64,000 bases of DNA from Occallatibacter savannae (GTDB lineage: Bacteria; Acidobacteriota; Terriglobia; Terriglobales; Acidobacteriaceae): positions 248,001 through 312,000 of the forward strand of contig NZ_QFFY01000003.1 in the NCBI RefSeq assembly GCF_003131205.1. The letters are read 5' to 3'. The translations under genes and the position numbers were made by a program. Under the pieces are notes generated by a model. The model saw nothing but the letters and a program-made list of their open reading frames with translations, was not told the DNA's origin and did no database searches. Of this stretch, positions 51,777-62,158 are shown one piece after another (position 1 is the stretch's first letter; each line of letters begins with the position of its first letter).

Positions 51777-52472
51777 GTGAACCGCGAAGACAGGCAAGGA
51801 TTCACGCTCAGCCAGCGCATTGTGCTGGCGGTTGTGCCGCGTGTTGTCTGGGCGCTGTTGTGGGTCTTCGGGCGGACGTGGCGCTTTGAGGTGATCGCAG
51901 AAGACGGCGTTACGCCGGTTGTTTTTGGACAGAAGGCCGGTCCGGAAATCTACTGTTTCTGGCATCAATGCGTGCTGCCCTGCACTGTTTACTTCCGGAA
52001 GTCGAATGCCGTGATTCTCATAAGCCAGAGTTTCGACGGCGAGCTGATTACGCGCATTCTGAGGATGTTCGGGTTCGATGCGGTTCGGGGATCGAGTTCG
52101 CGGAACTCACGGGAGGGGCTGCTGGGGCTGAAGCACGTGATTGAGAGCGGGCGTACGGGGATCTTTACCGCAGACGGGCCGAGGGGGCCGATTTACCAGA
52201 CGAAGATGGGGCCAATCAAACTGGCGCAGACAACGGGCGCGCCGATCGGGGCATTTCATCTGCAGCCGGAGAAGGCCTGGGTGGTGAATTCATGGGATCG
52301 CTTTCTGGTGCCGAAGCCATTCACGCGGATCGTTGTGAGTTGGGCGCAATGGACGCATGTGCCGGCTGATCTGCCGGCCGAGGATTTTGAGAACAAGCGC
52401 CAGCAACTGAACGATGCTCTGGAGCGCGCGAGGATGCGAGCGTATAAGCACCTGGGACAGCGGAGCCGATGA
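51777..52472 (+). CDS. DUF374 lysophospholipid acyltransferase family protein
   Basis: A 231-residue membrane-associated protein. One N-terminal helix (about residues 15-32) precedes [10 protein letters not shown] with the conserved His of the acyltransferase HxxxxD-like block. [30 protein letters not shown] and [21 protein letters not shown] are the DUF374 signatures. Related to LPLAT enzymes that acylate lipids, possibly lipid A (as in KdtA-linked DUF374). GTG start; overlaps queA by 4 nt. Confidence 0.8.
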   Translation: MNREDRQGFTLSQRIVLAVVPRVVWALLWVFGRTWRFEVIAEDGVTPVVFGQKAGPEIYCFWHQCVLPCTVYFRKSNAVILISQSFDGELITRILRMFGFDAVRGSSSRNSREGLLGLKHVIESGRTGIFTADGPRGPIYQTKMGPIKLAQTTGAPIGAFHLQPEKAWVVNSWDRFLVPKPFTRIVVSWAQWTHVPADLPAEDFENKRQQLNDALERARMRAYKHLGQRSR

Positions 52473-53545
52473 GCGATCTGCTCGTTACTGACTTTGACTA
52501 TCACCTGCCGGAGGAGTTGATCGCGCAGGAGCCGCCGGCAGAGCGGGGCGCAAGCCGCATGCTGGTGGTGGACCGTGCGAGCGGCGCGCTTCGCGATAGC
52601 CAATTCAGCGACTTTCCTTCGTTGTTGTGCGATGGCGATCTGCTGGTGCTGAACGACAGTCGCGTAATCCCCGCGCGGCTCTACGCGAGACGAACTCTGC
52701 GACGAGAGAAGGAAAAGCCGACCGGGCGTATTGAAGTGATGCTCACCGAACCCACTGGGGAAAATCGATGGCACGCTCTGGTGAGGCCGGGACGAAAGGT
52801 AGCGATCGGCGAGCGGCTCGTATTTCCTGCGCCGGACGGCTCGATTGCGCTGGAGGCCGAAGTGCTGGAGCGGGGGCAGTTCGGCGACCGATTGATCGAA
52901 TTCGCGGCTGTTGACGATTTCTTCGGGGTTCTCGAGCGCATCGGCCACATACCCCTTCCGCCCTACATACACCGGGATGACGCAGCGGCTGACCGAGAAC
53001 GCTATCAAACGGTGTTCTCGCGTGAGCGCGGCTCGGTGGCCGCGCCTACTGCGGGACTGCACTTCACGCCGCAAACGCTGGAGGCGATCAAAGCACGCGG
53101 AGTGGAGATCGCCCGGGTTACTTTACACGTAGGGCTGGGCACATTCGCCCCATTGCGGGTCGACCGCGTGGACGAGGTTCACCTGCATCGGGAGCGCTAC
53201 AGCGTTTCGGCCGAAGCAGCGGATGCTCTCAATCGAGCCAGGAATGAAGGGCGGCGCGTCGTTGCAGTGGGTACCACGGTTGTGCGCACGCTGGAGTCGG
53301 CTGGAATGAGAGCCGGCACCGCGCAAATCACGGCTCACTCGGGCGATACGGAGATTTTCATCTCGCCGGGCTTTCAGTTCCGGCTCGTGGGAGCGCTGTT
53401 GACGAACTTTCACCTGCCGCAGTCGAGCCTTCTGATGCTGGTGAGTGCCTTCGCGGGGCGTGAGCAGGTGCTGGCTGCCTACAGGCATGCTGTAGAAGCC
53501 CGCTACCGATTTTTCAGCTATGGGGACTGTATGTTTCTGGCGTAG
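52469..53545 (+). CDS. queA: S-adenosylmethionine:tRNA ribosyltransferase-isomerase QueA
   Basis: A 358-residue enzyme of queuosine biosynthesis. Conserved [56 protein letters not shown] and [19 protein letters not shown] are present. Transfers and isomerises the ribosyl moiety of SAM to preQ1-tRNA to form epoxyqueuosine. Its ATG overlaps the DUF374 stop. Confidence 0.94.
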   Translation: MSDLLVTDFDYHLPEELIAQEPPAERGASRMLVVDRASGALRDSQFSDFPSLLCDGDLLVLNDSRVIPARLYARRTLRREKEKPTGRIEVMLTEPTGENRWHALVRPGRKVAIGERLVFPAPDGSIALEAEVLERGQFGDRLIEFAAVDDFFGVLERIGHIPLPPYIHRDDAAADRERYQTVFSRERGSVAAPTAGLHFTPQTLEAIKARGVEIARVTLHVGLGTFAPLRVDRVDEVHLHRERYSVSAEAADALNRARNEGRRVVAVGTTVVRTLESAGMRAGTAQITAHSGDTEIFISPGFQFRLVGALLTNFHLPQSSLLMLVSAFAGREQVLAAYRHAVEARYRFFSYGDCMFLA

Positions 53546-53622
53546 ACAGCATCAAAGCGTGTGAGGGTACACCTCGCACGCTATTGGTGTGATTAGAGTT
53601 TCAACCTGTGAGATACGGTAGA

Positions 53623-53635
53623 CTTACGCCGTAAG
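53623..53635. promoter_or_regulatory. Palindrome upstream of rfbB
   Basis: CTTACG-C-CGTAAG, 6+1+6, perfect, 79 bp before the rfbB start. Possible operator of the rfb operon. Confidence 0.3.
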
Positions 53636-53713
53636 CACATATAGAGATTTAGAACGCCCGGTCCTCGAGTTTGTTCATCTTTTCGGGCCTAACCCCAAGG
53701 AAGCGATCACGCA

Positions 53714-54802
53714 ATGACAGCTACAAACGACACGATCCTCGTCACAGGCGGCGCGGGATTCATTGGTTCGAATTTCGTTCTGCGCTGGATCGAGAAGGTC
53801 GGCACGCCCGTTGTGAATCTCGATCTGCTGACCTACGCAGGAAACCCAGCGAATCTTGCGTCGGTGGAGGACAATTCGCGGTACCAGCTCGTTCGAGCAG
53901 ATATCTGCGATGCTGATGCGGTTGCTGAGGCATTGGCAAAGCATCGGCCGCGCGCAGTTGTTCATTTTGCCGCGGAGAGCCATGTCGACCGCTCAATCAT
54001 CGATCCGGGAGCTTTCATCCGCACCAACGTGCAGGGCACCTACACCATGCTTGAGCAGGCGCGACGGTACTGGTCCGGGCTGGATGGAACGGCGAAGGAG
54101 AAGTTCCGTTTTCTGCACGTCTCGACCGATGAGGTGTACGGAACGCTGGGACCGGATGATCCGGCGTTCTCGGAGACGACTCCGTACGCGCCGAACAGTC
54201 CGTATGCGGCATCGAAGGCAGGGTCCGATCACCTGGCGCGCGCATACTTCCATACCTTCAAGCTTCCGGTGCTGACCACGAACTGCTCGAACAACTATGG
54301 GCCGTTTCAGTTTCCGGAGAAACTGATTCCGCTGGTGATCCTGAATGCGCTTGAGGGCAAGCCGCTGCCGGTGTACGGCGACGGGCAGAATGTGCGCGAC
54401 TGGCTGTTCGTGGATGACCACTGCTCGGCGATCAGAACAGTGCTGGAACGCGGCGAGCTTGGCGAGACGTATAACGTGGGCGGTAACAGCGAGCGCAATA
54501 ATCTGCATGTAGTGAATACAATCTGCGATCTGGTGGATGAAATCAGGCCGGACGCGAAGATCGGAACGCGCCGCCAGCTGATCAAGTTTGTGACCGATCG
54601 TCCGGGCCACGATCGGCGGTACGCGATTGACGCGCGGAAGATTGCACGCGATTTAGGGTGGCAGCCGTCGGTGAAGTTTGAACAGGGTCTGCGCGAGACG
54701 GTGGAGTGGTATCTGAATCACTCTGAGTGGGTGGAAAACGTCAGAAGCGGCAGCTATCTGAACTGGATCAAGCAGAACTACGAGGAGCGGATCGCGCAAT
54801 GA
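53714..54802 (+). CDS. rfbB: dTDP-glucose 4,6-dehydratase RfbB
   Basis: A 362-residue extended SDR: GGAGFIG (residues 12-18), [19 protein letters not shown] with the catalytic Thr-Asp-Glu, YAASKAGSD with the Tyr-Lys pair, and [17 protein letters not shown]. Second step of dTDP-L-rhamnose synthesis. First gene of rfbBACD; the four starts overlap stops by 4 nt. Confidence 0.95.
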   Translation: MTATNDTILVTGGAGFIGSNFVLRWIEKVGTPVVNLDLLTYAGNPANLASVEDNSRYQLVRADICDADAVAEALAKHRPRAVVHFAAESHVDRSIIDPGAFIRTNVQGTYTMLEQARRYWSGLDGTAKEKFRFLHVSTDEVYGTLGPDDPAFSETTPYAPNSPYAASKAGSDHLARAYFHTFKLPVLTTNCSNNYGPFQFPEKLIPLVILNALEGKPLPVYGDGQNVRDWLFVDDHCSAIRTVLERGELGETYNVGGNSERNNLHVVNTICDLVDEIRPDAKIGTRRQLIKFVTDRPGHDRRYAIDARKIARDLGWQPSVKFEQGLRETVEWYLNHSEWVENVRSGSYLNWIKQNYEERIAQ

Positions 54803-55698
54803 AAGGAATCATTCTCGCGGGCGGTTCCGGCACGCGGCTTTATCCGGTGACCCACGTTGTTTCGAAGCAGCTTTTGCCGGTTTACGACAAGCCGATGATC
54901 TACTACCCGCTCAGCACATTGATGCTGGCGGGGCTGCGCGACATCCTGATCATCTCGACGCCGGAGGACACCCAGCGGTTCGCTGACCTGCTGGGTGATG
55001 GCAAGCGATGGGGCATCAACCTGAGCTATGCGGTTCAGCCGAAGCCCGAGGGGCTGGCGCAAGCGTTCACGATCGGCAAGCAGTTCATTGGCAACGACTC
55101 GTGTTCGCTGATTCTTGGCGACAACATTTTCTACGGACAGTCGTTCTCGCGGGATCTGCAGAAGGCTGCGAAGCTTACAAGCGGGGCGCTGGTGTTTGCG
55201 TATCCCGTGCACGACCCGGAGCGCTATGGTGTGGTGGAGTTCGATGGCTCCGGACATGCCATCAGCATTGAAGAGAAGCCCAAACAGCCCAAGTCGCGCT
55301 ACGCGGTGACGGGTCTATACTTCTACGACAACGACGTGGTGACGCTGGCGGAAAATCTGAAGCCATCGGCTCGCGGCGAGCTTGAGATTACAGATTTGAA
55401 CAGGCTGTATCTCGAGGCGGGCAAGCTGAAGGTGCAGGTGATGAGCCGGGGGATGGCGTGGCTGGATACCGGGACGCACGATTCGCTGTTTGAGGCCGGA
55501 CTTTACATCCAGACGATTGAGCGGCGGCAGGGATTGATGATCGCGTGTCCCGAAGAGATTGCGTATCACTTCGGGTACATCAATGGCGATCAGCTTGAGG
55601 CGCTGGCCCAACCGGTGGCGAAGAGCCACTACGGGCAGTACCTGCTTGCTCTGCGCAGAGAGCGGCACATTCCCGGAGGCTCAGGCGACACGTTATGA
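54799..55698 (+). CDS. rfbA: Glucose-1-phosphate thymidylyltransferase RfbA
   Basis: A 299-residue nucleotidyltransferase beginning [55 protein letters not shown] and [10 protein letters not shown] are RmlA signatures. Activates glucose-1-P with dTTP, the first step of dTDP-rhamnose synthesis. ATGA overlap with rfbB. Confidence 0.95.
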   Translation: MKGIILAGGSGTRLYPVTHVVSKQLLPVYDKPMIYYPLSTLMLAGLRDILIISTPEDTQRFADLLGDGKRWGINLSYAVQPKPEGLAQAFTIGKQFIGNDSCSLILGDNIFYGQSFSRDLQKAAKLTSGALVFAYPVHDPERYGVVEFDGSGHAISIEEKPKQPKSRYAVTGLYFYDNDVVTLAENLKPSARGELEITDLNRLYLEAGKLKVQVMSRGMAWLDTGTHDSLFEAGLYIQTIERRQGLMIACPEEIAYHFGYINGDQLEALAQPVAKSHYGQYLLALRRERHIPGGSGDTL

Positions 55699-56240
55699 AG
55701 ATCCAAGAGACTTCCCTTCCCGGCGTGCTCATCATTACGCCGAGGGTATTCAGTGATAATCGCGGCGCGTTCTGGGAGACGTGGAATCACAAGGCGTTTG
55801 AAGAGGCGGGAATGCCATGCACATGGGTGCAGGATAATTTCTCGGTTTCGAAGAAGAATGTGCTGCGCGGGATTCACTATCAGGTTACTCAGCCGCAGGG
55901 GAAGCTGGTGCGGGTAGCGTTCGGCGCGGTGCTGGATGTGGCTGTGGATCTGCGCAGGAAGTCGCCGGATTTTGGCAAGCATGTGGCTGTCGAGATCAGC
56001 GAAGAGAACGGGCGGATGCTCTGGATACCGGAAGGATTCGGGCATGGATTCCTGGTGCTGAGCGAGCAGGCTGGATTTGCATACAAGGTGACGGACTACT
56101 ACAACCCGAAGGGTGAACGCACGATTGTGTGGAACGATCCTGAGCTCGGGATTGAGTGGCCTGTGAAAGCTGACGAGGTGATCGTCTCCGACAAAGATGC
56201 GCAGGGAGCGACGCTGGCGAGCGCTGAGGTCTTTGCTTGA
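55695..56240 (+). CDS. rfbC: dTDP-4-dehydrorhamnose 3,5-epimerase RfbC
   Basis: A 181-residue cupin epimerase: [29 protein letters not shown] with the catalytic His, and [22 protein letters not shown] overlap with rfbA. Third step of the pathway. Confidence 0.94.
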   Translation: MKIQETSLPGVLIITPRVFSDNRGAFWETWNHKAFEEAGMPCTWVQDNFSVSKKNVLRGIHYQVTQPQGKLVRVAFGAVLDVAVDLRRKSPDFGKHVAVEISEENGRMLWIPEGFGHGFLVLSEQAGFAYKVTDYYNPKGERTIVWNDPELGIEWPVKADEVIVSDKDAQGATLASAEVFA

Positions 56241-57145
56241 GCAGCCGGTTGCGAGTTCTGATCACAGGAGCAGATGGGCAGGTTGGACGCGCGCTGATTT
56301 CTCAATTTGCGGAAAGCGCGGAAGTGATTGGTTGCAATCGCCAGACACTCGATCTCTCGAATGCGGATCAGATTCGCGCCAAGGTGCGCGAAACGAATCC
56401 GGCGATCATTCTCAATGCGGGTGCTTACACAGCAGTCGATCGAGCTGAGACGGAACGGGATCTTGCGATGGCGATCAACGGGGGTGCCCCGGGGGTGCTG
56501 GCGGAGGAGGCGAATCGAGCTGGGGCGCTGCTGGTTCACTACTCGACCGATTACGTGTTCGATGGATCGAAGCAGGGACCGTGGGTTGAGGACGACGGGA
56601 CGAACCCGCTGAGCGTGTACGGAGCGAGTAAACTAGCCGGCGAAGACGCGATTCGGGCGGCCGGTGGCAAGTACCTGATCTTCAGGACCAGCTGGGTGTA
56701 TGCGCCGGAGGGCAAGAACTTCGTGCTGACGATGCTGCGGTTGGGGCGGGAGCGCGACTCGCTGAATGTGGTGGATGACCAGGTGGGGGCTCCGACAACT
56801 GCTGCTGAATTGGCGAAGGCGACTCTTACGATTGCTGACGGCGTCCGGAACGGCAAGTTCGGGCCTGAGACGGACTGGGCGGGTACGTATCACATGACGT
56901 GCGGCGGGAGCGTGTCGTGGTGCGGATTTGCGCGGGCGATTTTCGAGCGGGCGCCGGAGCTGCTGGATGGCAAGAAGCCAACGGTGAATCCGATCAAGAC
57001 GAGCGAGTATCCGACGCCGGCGAAGCGGCCGTTGAACTCCGTGCTGTCGAACGAAAAGCTTCAACAAAGGTTCGGTGTGCGGCTGGCCAGCTGGCAGGCG
57101 GCGCTGGATGAGGTTCTGAAGGATTTATCCGCTCAGCGAGGCTAA
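56237..57145 (+). CDS. rfbD: dTDP-4-dehydrorhamnose reductase RfbD
   Basis: A 302-residue SDR: GADGQVGRAL (residues 11-20), NAGAYTAVDRAE, HYSTDYVFDG, YGASKLAGE with the Tyr/Lys pair, and FRTSWVY. Last step to dTDP-L-rhamnose. TTG start overlapping the rfbC stop (TTGA). The pathway is complete. Confidence 0.94.
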   Translation: MSSRLRVLITGADGQVGRALISQFAESAEVIGCNRQTLDLSNADQIRAKVRETNPAIILNAGAYTAVDRAETERDLAMAINGGAPGVLAEEANRAGALLVHYSTDYVFDGSKQGPWVEDDGTNPLSVYGASKLAGEDAIRAAGGKYLIFRTSWVYAPEGKNFVLTMLRLGRERDSLNVVDDQVGAPTTAAELAKATLTIADGVRNGKFGPETDWAGTYHMTCGGSVSWCGFARAIFERAPELLDGKKPTVNPIKTSEYPTPAKRPLNSVLSNEKLQQRFGVRLASWQAALDEVLKDLSAQRG

Positions 57146-57251
57146 CTCCTTCCTTCGTCTGGGCCGAAATCCGCTTTTTCAGTACCACGGTGTATGCACC
57201 TGCGGCGGGTAATGCTTCCATCGCTGATCGCACGACGGGTACTGTAGAACC

Positions 57252-58850
57252 ATGGAATCCATTTCAGCCACAGAGAGCCCGATGGAGCTGCAGACAGCTC
57301 CAGTGGCGGCAAGCCCATTTCAACGGCTCCTGGCACGCGTGTTTACGCGGCACTTAATGAACATCGCCATTCTGATGGTGTTGCCGATGATCTTTTCGGT
57401 GTCGCTGAACCCTCTTTACCGTTCTCTTGAGGATCCAGACATCTGGTGGCACCTGGCCGACGCGCGTCAGCTAGTGACGACACACCACTTCATCCATACG
57501 GAGCCGAACTCGTTTACGGTTGGCGGCAAGCCGTGGGTAAATCCGGAGTGGCTGGCGGAGCTGCCGTACTGGTTCGGCTACGAAGCGCTGCAGAATCGCG
57601 GAATCTATCTGGTGGAGTGGCTGGTTATCGGCGCAAACCTGATTTTCATGTACTGGCGGGCTTACAAGCGGTCGGGACATGCGGGGGCAGCGTGGTGGGC
57701 GGGGGCGCTGGCTTTCACGCTGATTTCGGTGAATGCCGGGCCGCGGACAATTGGAATTGCCTACCTTGCAATGGGTCTGGAACTGGCGATTCTGGAGGCG
57801 TACGACCGGCGGAACAAGCGCTGGCTTTGGCTGCTGCCACCGCTGTTCTGTATCTGGGTGAATCTGCATGGAAGCTGGCTGATCGGGCTGGCGCTTTTTG
57901 TGCTCTACATTCTGTGCGGGTCGTTTGAGTTCAAGCGGGGCGTAGTGGAACAGGACGCTCTGCAGGCGAGCGAGCGCAACCGGCTGCTGATCATTCTTGG
58001 GCTTTGCCTCGTGGCTGTGCTGATCAATCCGTATGGATGGCGACTGGCATGGAACCCGATCGACATGATGGCGAACCAGAAGCTGAACATTGCGAACGTG
58101 TCGGAGTGGAAGCCGCTGAATCTCAGCTCGATGGCGGGGATCTTCGCCTTCGGGGCGATGTGCCTGATGGCCGTGACCAATGCATTCAAGGGCAGAAAGT
58201 GGCGCGTGTACGAGCTGGCCATCGTGTTTTTCGCGTGGTACGCGGCGCTCGATCATATGCGGTTCCTATTCCTGGCTGCGGTGCTGACGACTCCGCTGCT
58301 GGCGGCTGATATTCGGCGCGGGTTCGATCTCGAGTCGGACGAAAAAACCATACCCGCCGCCAATGCGTTTATGGTGGCGGCAGCGCTGGTTGTGATGTGG
58401 CTGATCTTCCCGACGGAGGCGAAGATCACGAAGAAGCTGAATACGTTCTTCCCGATGAAGACGATCGCGAGCCTTCAGCCGCAGTGGCATACGTTCAACG
58501 CCGACTATGTGGGCGGCATGATGACGTTCCAGTCGAAGCCGGTGTTCATCGACTCGCGGTTTGACATCTTCGAGCACGAGGGCGTGCTGGGCGACTACCT
58601 GAAGGGCATGTACCTAGTGTCGTCGTTTGAGGTGCTCGACAAGTACCACGTCGACCATTTGCTGCTGACCGACACCATGCCGCTGAGCTATCTGCTGAAA
58701 CACTCGCCGGGATGGACGATTGTGAAGCGCGAACGGACGCGCGAGGATCTGTACGTTCTGTTTGCGCGTACGCCTGGCGCTGCGGCGGGGGCGGTTGCAC
58801 CGGATGCGACGGATGGCGGGCCGATCATCAAGGACGAAGAGAGTAAGTAG
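57252..58850 (+). CDS. Polytopic membrane protein, GT-C-like
   Basis: A 532-residue protein with about ten hydrophobic segments. After the first, LEDPDIWWHLADARQLV (about residues 59-75) is a first-loop Asp/Trp motif typical of GT-C-like membrane glycosyltransferases. AELPYWFGYEAL and PRTIGIAYLAMGLELAILE follow. The C-terminal soluble domain (about 400-530) contains GGMMTFQSKPVFIDSRFDIFE. It follows rfbD by 106 bp and may use the rhamnose donor pathway in glycan assembly (inference). No named family is certain. Confidence 0.6.
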   Translation: MESISATESPMELQTAPVAASPFQRLLARVFTRHLMNIAILMVLPMIFSVSLNPLYRSLEDPDIWWHLADARQLVTTHHFIHTEPNSFTVGGKPWVNPEWLAELPYWFGYEALQNRGIYLVEWLVIGANLIFMYWRAYKRSGHAGAAWWAGALAFTLISVNAGPRTIGIAYLAMGLELAILEAYDRRNKRWLWLLPPLFCIWVNLHGSWLIGLALFVLYILCGSFEFKRGVVEQDALQASERNRLLIILGLCLVAVLINPYGWRLAWNPIDMMANQKLNIANVSEWKPLNLSSMAGIFAFGAMCLMAVTNAFKGRKWRVYELAIVFFAWYAALDHMRFLFLAAVLTTPLLAADIRRGFDLESDEKTIPAANAFMVAAALVVMWLIFPTEAKITKKLNTFFPMKTIASLQPQWHTFNADYVGGMMTFQSKPVFIDSRFDIFEHEGVLGDYLKGMYLVSSFEVLDKYHVDHLLLTDTMPLSYLLKHSPGWTIVKRERTREDLYVLFARTPGAAAGAVAPDATDGGPIIKDEESK

Positions 58851-59488
58851 TGAGCAGCTGTCAGCTTTCAGCTGTCAGTGGCTCCTGGTTATTTGCGGTC
58901 TTCCCTAGGAACTGTCCGTCTTTGGGGGCCCCCTCCCCCCTCCCCATACTCCATGTGAGCAAGTTTCCTGTTTTGTGCGACTTGCGGCGATGCGAGCGCT
59001 GTATCTATGTCATATCGTTGAAGTTACGTACAAGGTGGTTGAGAACAAAGGACTTAGACGCGCGGCGCGAGGGCGCAAGGCCATCTGGTGCGAGAGAGTC
59101 GGGCGATCGTTTTGTCCCCGGCCACGATTTGGAGTTCTGTTGCATATAGCTCAAGTATGACGAGATTTGCGAAATAAACTGCAATGCGGGCGGGTGGTTT
59201 TTTCTGTTTGGAATCAGGAGTTTAGCGTGAGGTTCGAAGGTGGGGATCTTGACCGGTTTGGGAGGAGGGTTTCTGACTTCCTTAACCGGGTGGTAAATGA
59301 CGTATTGGCGACGATCCGCTCGGGCCGCGGGCCGATCTGCTAGTGCGATGCGGCGCAAGTTACGCAGAGTGTCGTTTTGAGGCGCCGAATCGCAACCAAG
59401 CTCGCGCTGAAGAGCCGTTACGCGAAGCGGGTCTTGTTTCTCGTGGCACATTGATGTGCCGTTAAAATTTCTACTTGAGCCAAACATC
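58851..59488. other. Intergenic region with post-stop repeats, no gene seen
   Basis: 638 bp. Positions 58855-58881 hold CAGCTGTCAG, CTTTCAG and CTGTCAG directly after the stop. A pyrimidine/C-rich block follows near 58928-58955. No family is recognised among the short ORFs. A minus-strand frame over 59005-59601 has no recognisable features and runs into the GT1 gene. Confidence 0.45.
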
Positions 59489-60784
59489 ATGAGAATTGGA
59501 CTGCAGGCGTGGGGAAGCGAGGGGGACATCTCGCCTTTCCTGGTCCTTGCTGCCGGGCTGGTTCGTGAAGGCCATGAAGTCACACTGGCCGTTACAGACA
59601 ACGCCGGCCGCGATTACTCGCGCCACGCCCATGAGGGCAAATACGAGCTGGTCTCCATTCCGCTGCCTCCACCTACCAATGGCGAAGATGTGGAAACAAT
59701 CTGGCGTAAGATCATCGAAATCGGCAATCCCCTTCGCCAGGCCGAGTTGGTCCTGAAGTTCGGCTACGATCCTGTCGCAGACGAAATGCTGGAAGCCGCT
59801 ACTGCCCTTGCCGAGAAGAACGATGCGCTGATAGGTCATTTTTTTGCCTATCCTCTTCAAATTGCAGCGGAGCGGGCCAGTAAACCAGCCGCTACGCTTC
59901 AGGTCGTGCACAACTGCGTTCCCACCAACGCGTGGCAAGCTCCCGGAGTGCCTAATCTGGGCACTTGGTCGCATCGCCCAGGTTGGCGGCTGGCACAAAG
60001 CATTGTGAATCGCATTTTCCTTCCGCGGTACAACCGCCAACGGATGCGGCTTGGACTGGCCCCGCTTCGAGACACGATGACCCAAGCCTGGGCGAGTAGC
60101 CGATTGAACCTAATCGCGGTAAGCCCCTCGATCTGCAACCGCCCCCATGACTGGGCGAGCAATCATGTGGTAACCGGGTTTATCAACGAACCCAGCCAGG
60201 CGTCGAATCGTCCTCTTCCCGCGTCGCTTCAAGCATTCCTCGATCAGGGTGAGCCCCCTGTATTCATTGGTTTCGGTAGCATGATGCATTCCGGAGCTGC
60301 CGATTACGCAAGGGAGACGATCGAAATATGGCGGGATGTTGTAAGCACGCTAAAGACTCGAGCGGTCTTTCAACTTCCGGAGCCACTGCTGAGTCTCGTT
60401 CGTACCGAAAGCTCGGTACACGCGGTCTCCTGGGCAGACTATCGGTTGCTCTTTCCTCGCTGCTCTGCAATCGTCCACCACGGCGGAGCAGGCACAACGC
60501 AATCGGCCTTGCGCGCCGGTCGCCCCTCAGTCATTGTGGCGCACGTTTCGGATCAGTTCTTTTGGGGACAGGAACTCGAACGGCTTGGTGTTGCCGGACC
60601 GACCCAGCGGCGAAAAGGCCTATCGGCGGCAAAATTGAGTCAGGCAATTCGCGTCACTCTGAATGACCCCCTACTGGCTCCCGATGCCAAATCGCTGGGA
60701 GAATCAATGCTCAAGGAAGACGGTTTAGGAACGGCAATTCGGGCAGTTGGCACCGCGCTGCAGAGAACTGGCGAACTGGATTGA
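59489..60784 (+). CDS. GT1 family glycosyltransferase (UGT-like)
   Basis: A 431-residue GT-B enzyme. N-terminal MRIGLQAWGSEGDISPFLVL, and C-terminal nucleotide-sugar motif HHGGAGTTQSALRAGRPSV with DQFFWGQELERLGVAG, the sterol/flavonoid glucosyltransferase signature. Acts on a lipid, macrolide or sterol-like acceptor. Single gene without an obvious ribosome binding site at the ATG (CATC upstream). Confidence 0.82.
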   Translation: MRIGLQAWGSEGDISPFLVLAAGLVREGHEVTLAVTDNAGRDYSRHAHEGKYELVSIPLPPPTNGEDVETIWRKIIEIGNPLRQAELVLKFGYDPVADEMLEAATALAEKNDALIGHFFAYPLQIAAERASKPAATLQVVHNCVPTNAWQAPGVPNLGTWSHRPGWRLAQSIVNRIFLPRYNRQRMRLGLAPLRDTMTQAWASSRLNLIAVSPSICNRPHDWASNHVVTGFINEPSQASNRPLPASLQAFLDQGEPPVFIGFGSMMHSGAADYARETIEIWRDVVSTLKTRAVFQLPEPLLSLVRTESSVHAVSWADYRLLFPRCSAIVHHGGAGTTQSALRAGRPSVIVAHVSDQFFWGQELERLGVAGPTQRRKGLSAAKLSQAIRVTLNDPLLAPDAKSLGESMLKEDGLGTAIRAVGTALQRTGELD

Positions 60785-60820
60785 TCTCTGGCGCCGGTTT
60801 GGTCTTTAGGGCGCTTTTTC

Positions 60821-61114
60821 GGCACGACTGAAGTCGTGCCCTGACGCTTCTCGTTTGCGCTGAGCTTTGCGGGCTGTTTACGCTCGTGTCTTTTCCGCGG
60901 ATGCAAGGTCCGGTCGTGTCACCGCCGATGAGGGAGTTTCGTGCGAGGGACTTCCTTCAGGGGCTGGAGCCGCGAGGTTTTAGGAGGCCTTCTCGGCACG
61001 ACTAAACAGGTTGCTGAAAAATGCGCGGTCTTGCTAGGACTCATCGAAATCATCCCGCAGCGGCTAAAGCCGCGCTCTATTTGCACCCCTTATCGGCACA
61101 GATAAATCTGTGCC
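60821..61114. repeat. Group of intergenic palindromes of one family
   Basis: GGCACGACT-GA-AGTCGTGCC (60821-60840), GCGGCT-AA-AGCCGC (61060-61073) and GGCACAGAT-AA-ATCTGTGCC (61095-61114) are perfect hairpins with 2-nt centres; a half copy lies at 60994-61003. The related copy GGGCACGGC / GCCGTGCCC occurs at 63358-63394. They lie in the 642-bp spacer 60785-61426, which otherwise holds nothing recognised, and look like acidobacterial dispersed palindromic repeats. Confidence 0.65.
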
Positions 61115-61426
61115 CTTTCAAAACCCAGCCGTTTCGGACTTCTGCAGCAAGCTGTGAAGTCGTGCCCTGATACAAGACTGGTCGGGACGCGTCTTCGGCA
61201 TCCTACGGGTGGAGCAGTGTGGAAATGCGAAGGGCTCAATGTGCCAACTCATCGCCGTCTTCGCGCGAACTATAGTTTGCACCGAGGTCATTGCCCGGAA
61301 GGTGTTATTTGAGAAAGACCTGAGCGAAAGTAGCGTACTTGCAAGGGCTTCGAGCCCGTTGAACTCAGCCCAGGGGAAGGTACGCAGCGTGGAGAGCCGA
61401 CGCTCCTCCACCACCTACAGCCGCTC

Positions 61427-62158
61427 ATGGCCACTGCATATCTCGTCGACGTCGTTTTCCAGCCCGTGACCGCAAAGGCCGAGGCACGGCCTGCGCTGGT
61501 TCGCATCACGCACTGGATCTTCACGCTCAGCTTCTTCGGCCTTGCCATCAGCGGTTTCGCGATCGTGCTGGTACATCCCCACTTTTATTGGGGCGAGGCC
61601 GGGAACGCCGGCACACCAGCGTTGTTCAGCCTCCCCGTACACCCGCCCGTTCTGTTCGGGCTGCCGGAGCGAACCATTGTGGGTGGACTCTCGGGACGGG
61701 GCCGGCATTTGCATTTTCAGTCTGCCTGGTTCGCCATGTTGTCCGGACTGGTATACGTGATCTTCGGGATGTTGTCGCAGCACTTCAGAAATCAGCTGGT
61801 CCCCACGGCGGATCAACTCTCGTGGCGCAGTCTTCGCACGGCGGTGCGGGATCACCTGAGCCTCAGGACTCTGCGCGCACACCAGTCCTATAACCTCGTT
61901 CAGCGGCTTACGTATCTGTTCGTCATCTTCATGCTCTTTCCTCTGGCGACGCTCTCGGGTTTTGCGATGTCGCCTTCGATCACGTCGGTGTTTCCTTCGC
62001 TCTCAATCGCCTTTGGCGGCCAGCAATCAGCGCGCACGATTCACTTCTTCCTGTCGAGCCTGCTCTGTCTCTTCGTCGTAGTGCATGTTCTCATGATTTG
62101 CCTGACGGGTTTTGAGAAACGCATGCGGTCGATGATGGCGAGCAAGGAGGAGCGATGA
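61427..62158 (+). CDS. Cytochrome b561-type membrane subunit
   Basis: A 243-residue diheme cytochrome b with about four hydrophobic segments. Candidate axial histidines are in RITHWIFTL (His29), GRHLHFQSAWFAML, RAHQSYNLVQRL and IHFFLSSLLCLFVVVHVLM. It resembles the membrane anchor of thiosulfate or formate reductases. Co-translated (ATGA) with the molybdoenzyme, so it probably exchanges electrons between the quinone pool and that enzyme. Confidence 0.78.
   Translation: MATAYLVDVVFQPVTAKAEARPALVRITHWIFTLSFFGLAISGFAIVLVHPHFYWGEAGNAGTPALFSLPVHPPVLFGLPERTIVGGLSGRGRHLHFQSAWFAMLSGLVYVIFGMLSQHFRNQLVPTADQLSWRSLRTAVRDHLSLRTLRAHQSYNLVQRLTYLFVIFMLFPLATLSGFAMSPSITSVFPSLSIAFGGQQSARTIHFFLSSLLCLFVVVHVLMICLTGFEKRMRSMMASKEER

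Noticed and set aside
59005..59601. Minus-strand frame of 198 codons in the spacer before the GT1 gene
   Set aside because: It runs into the GT1 gene, is not recognisable and has atypical composition (Pro/Ser/Arg-rich).
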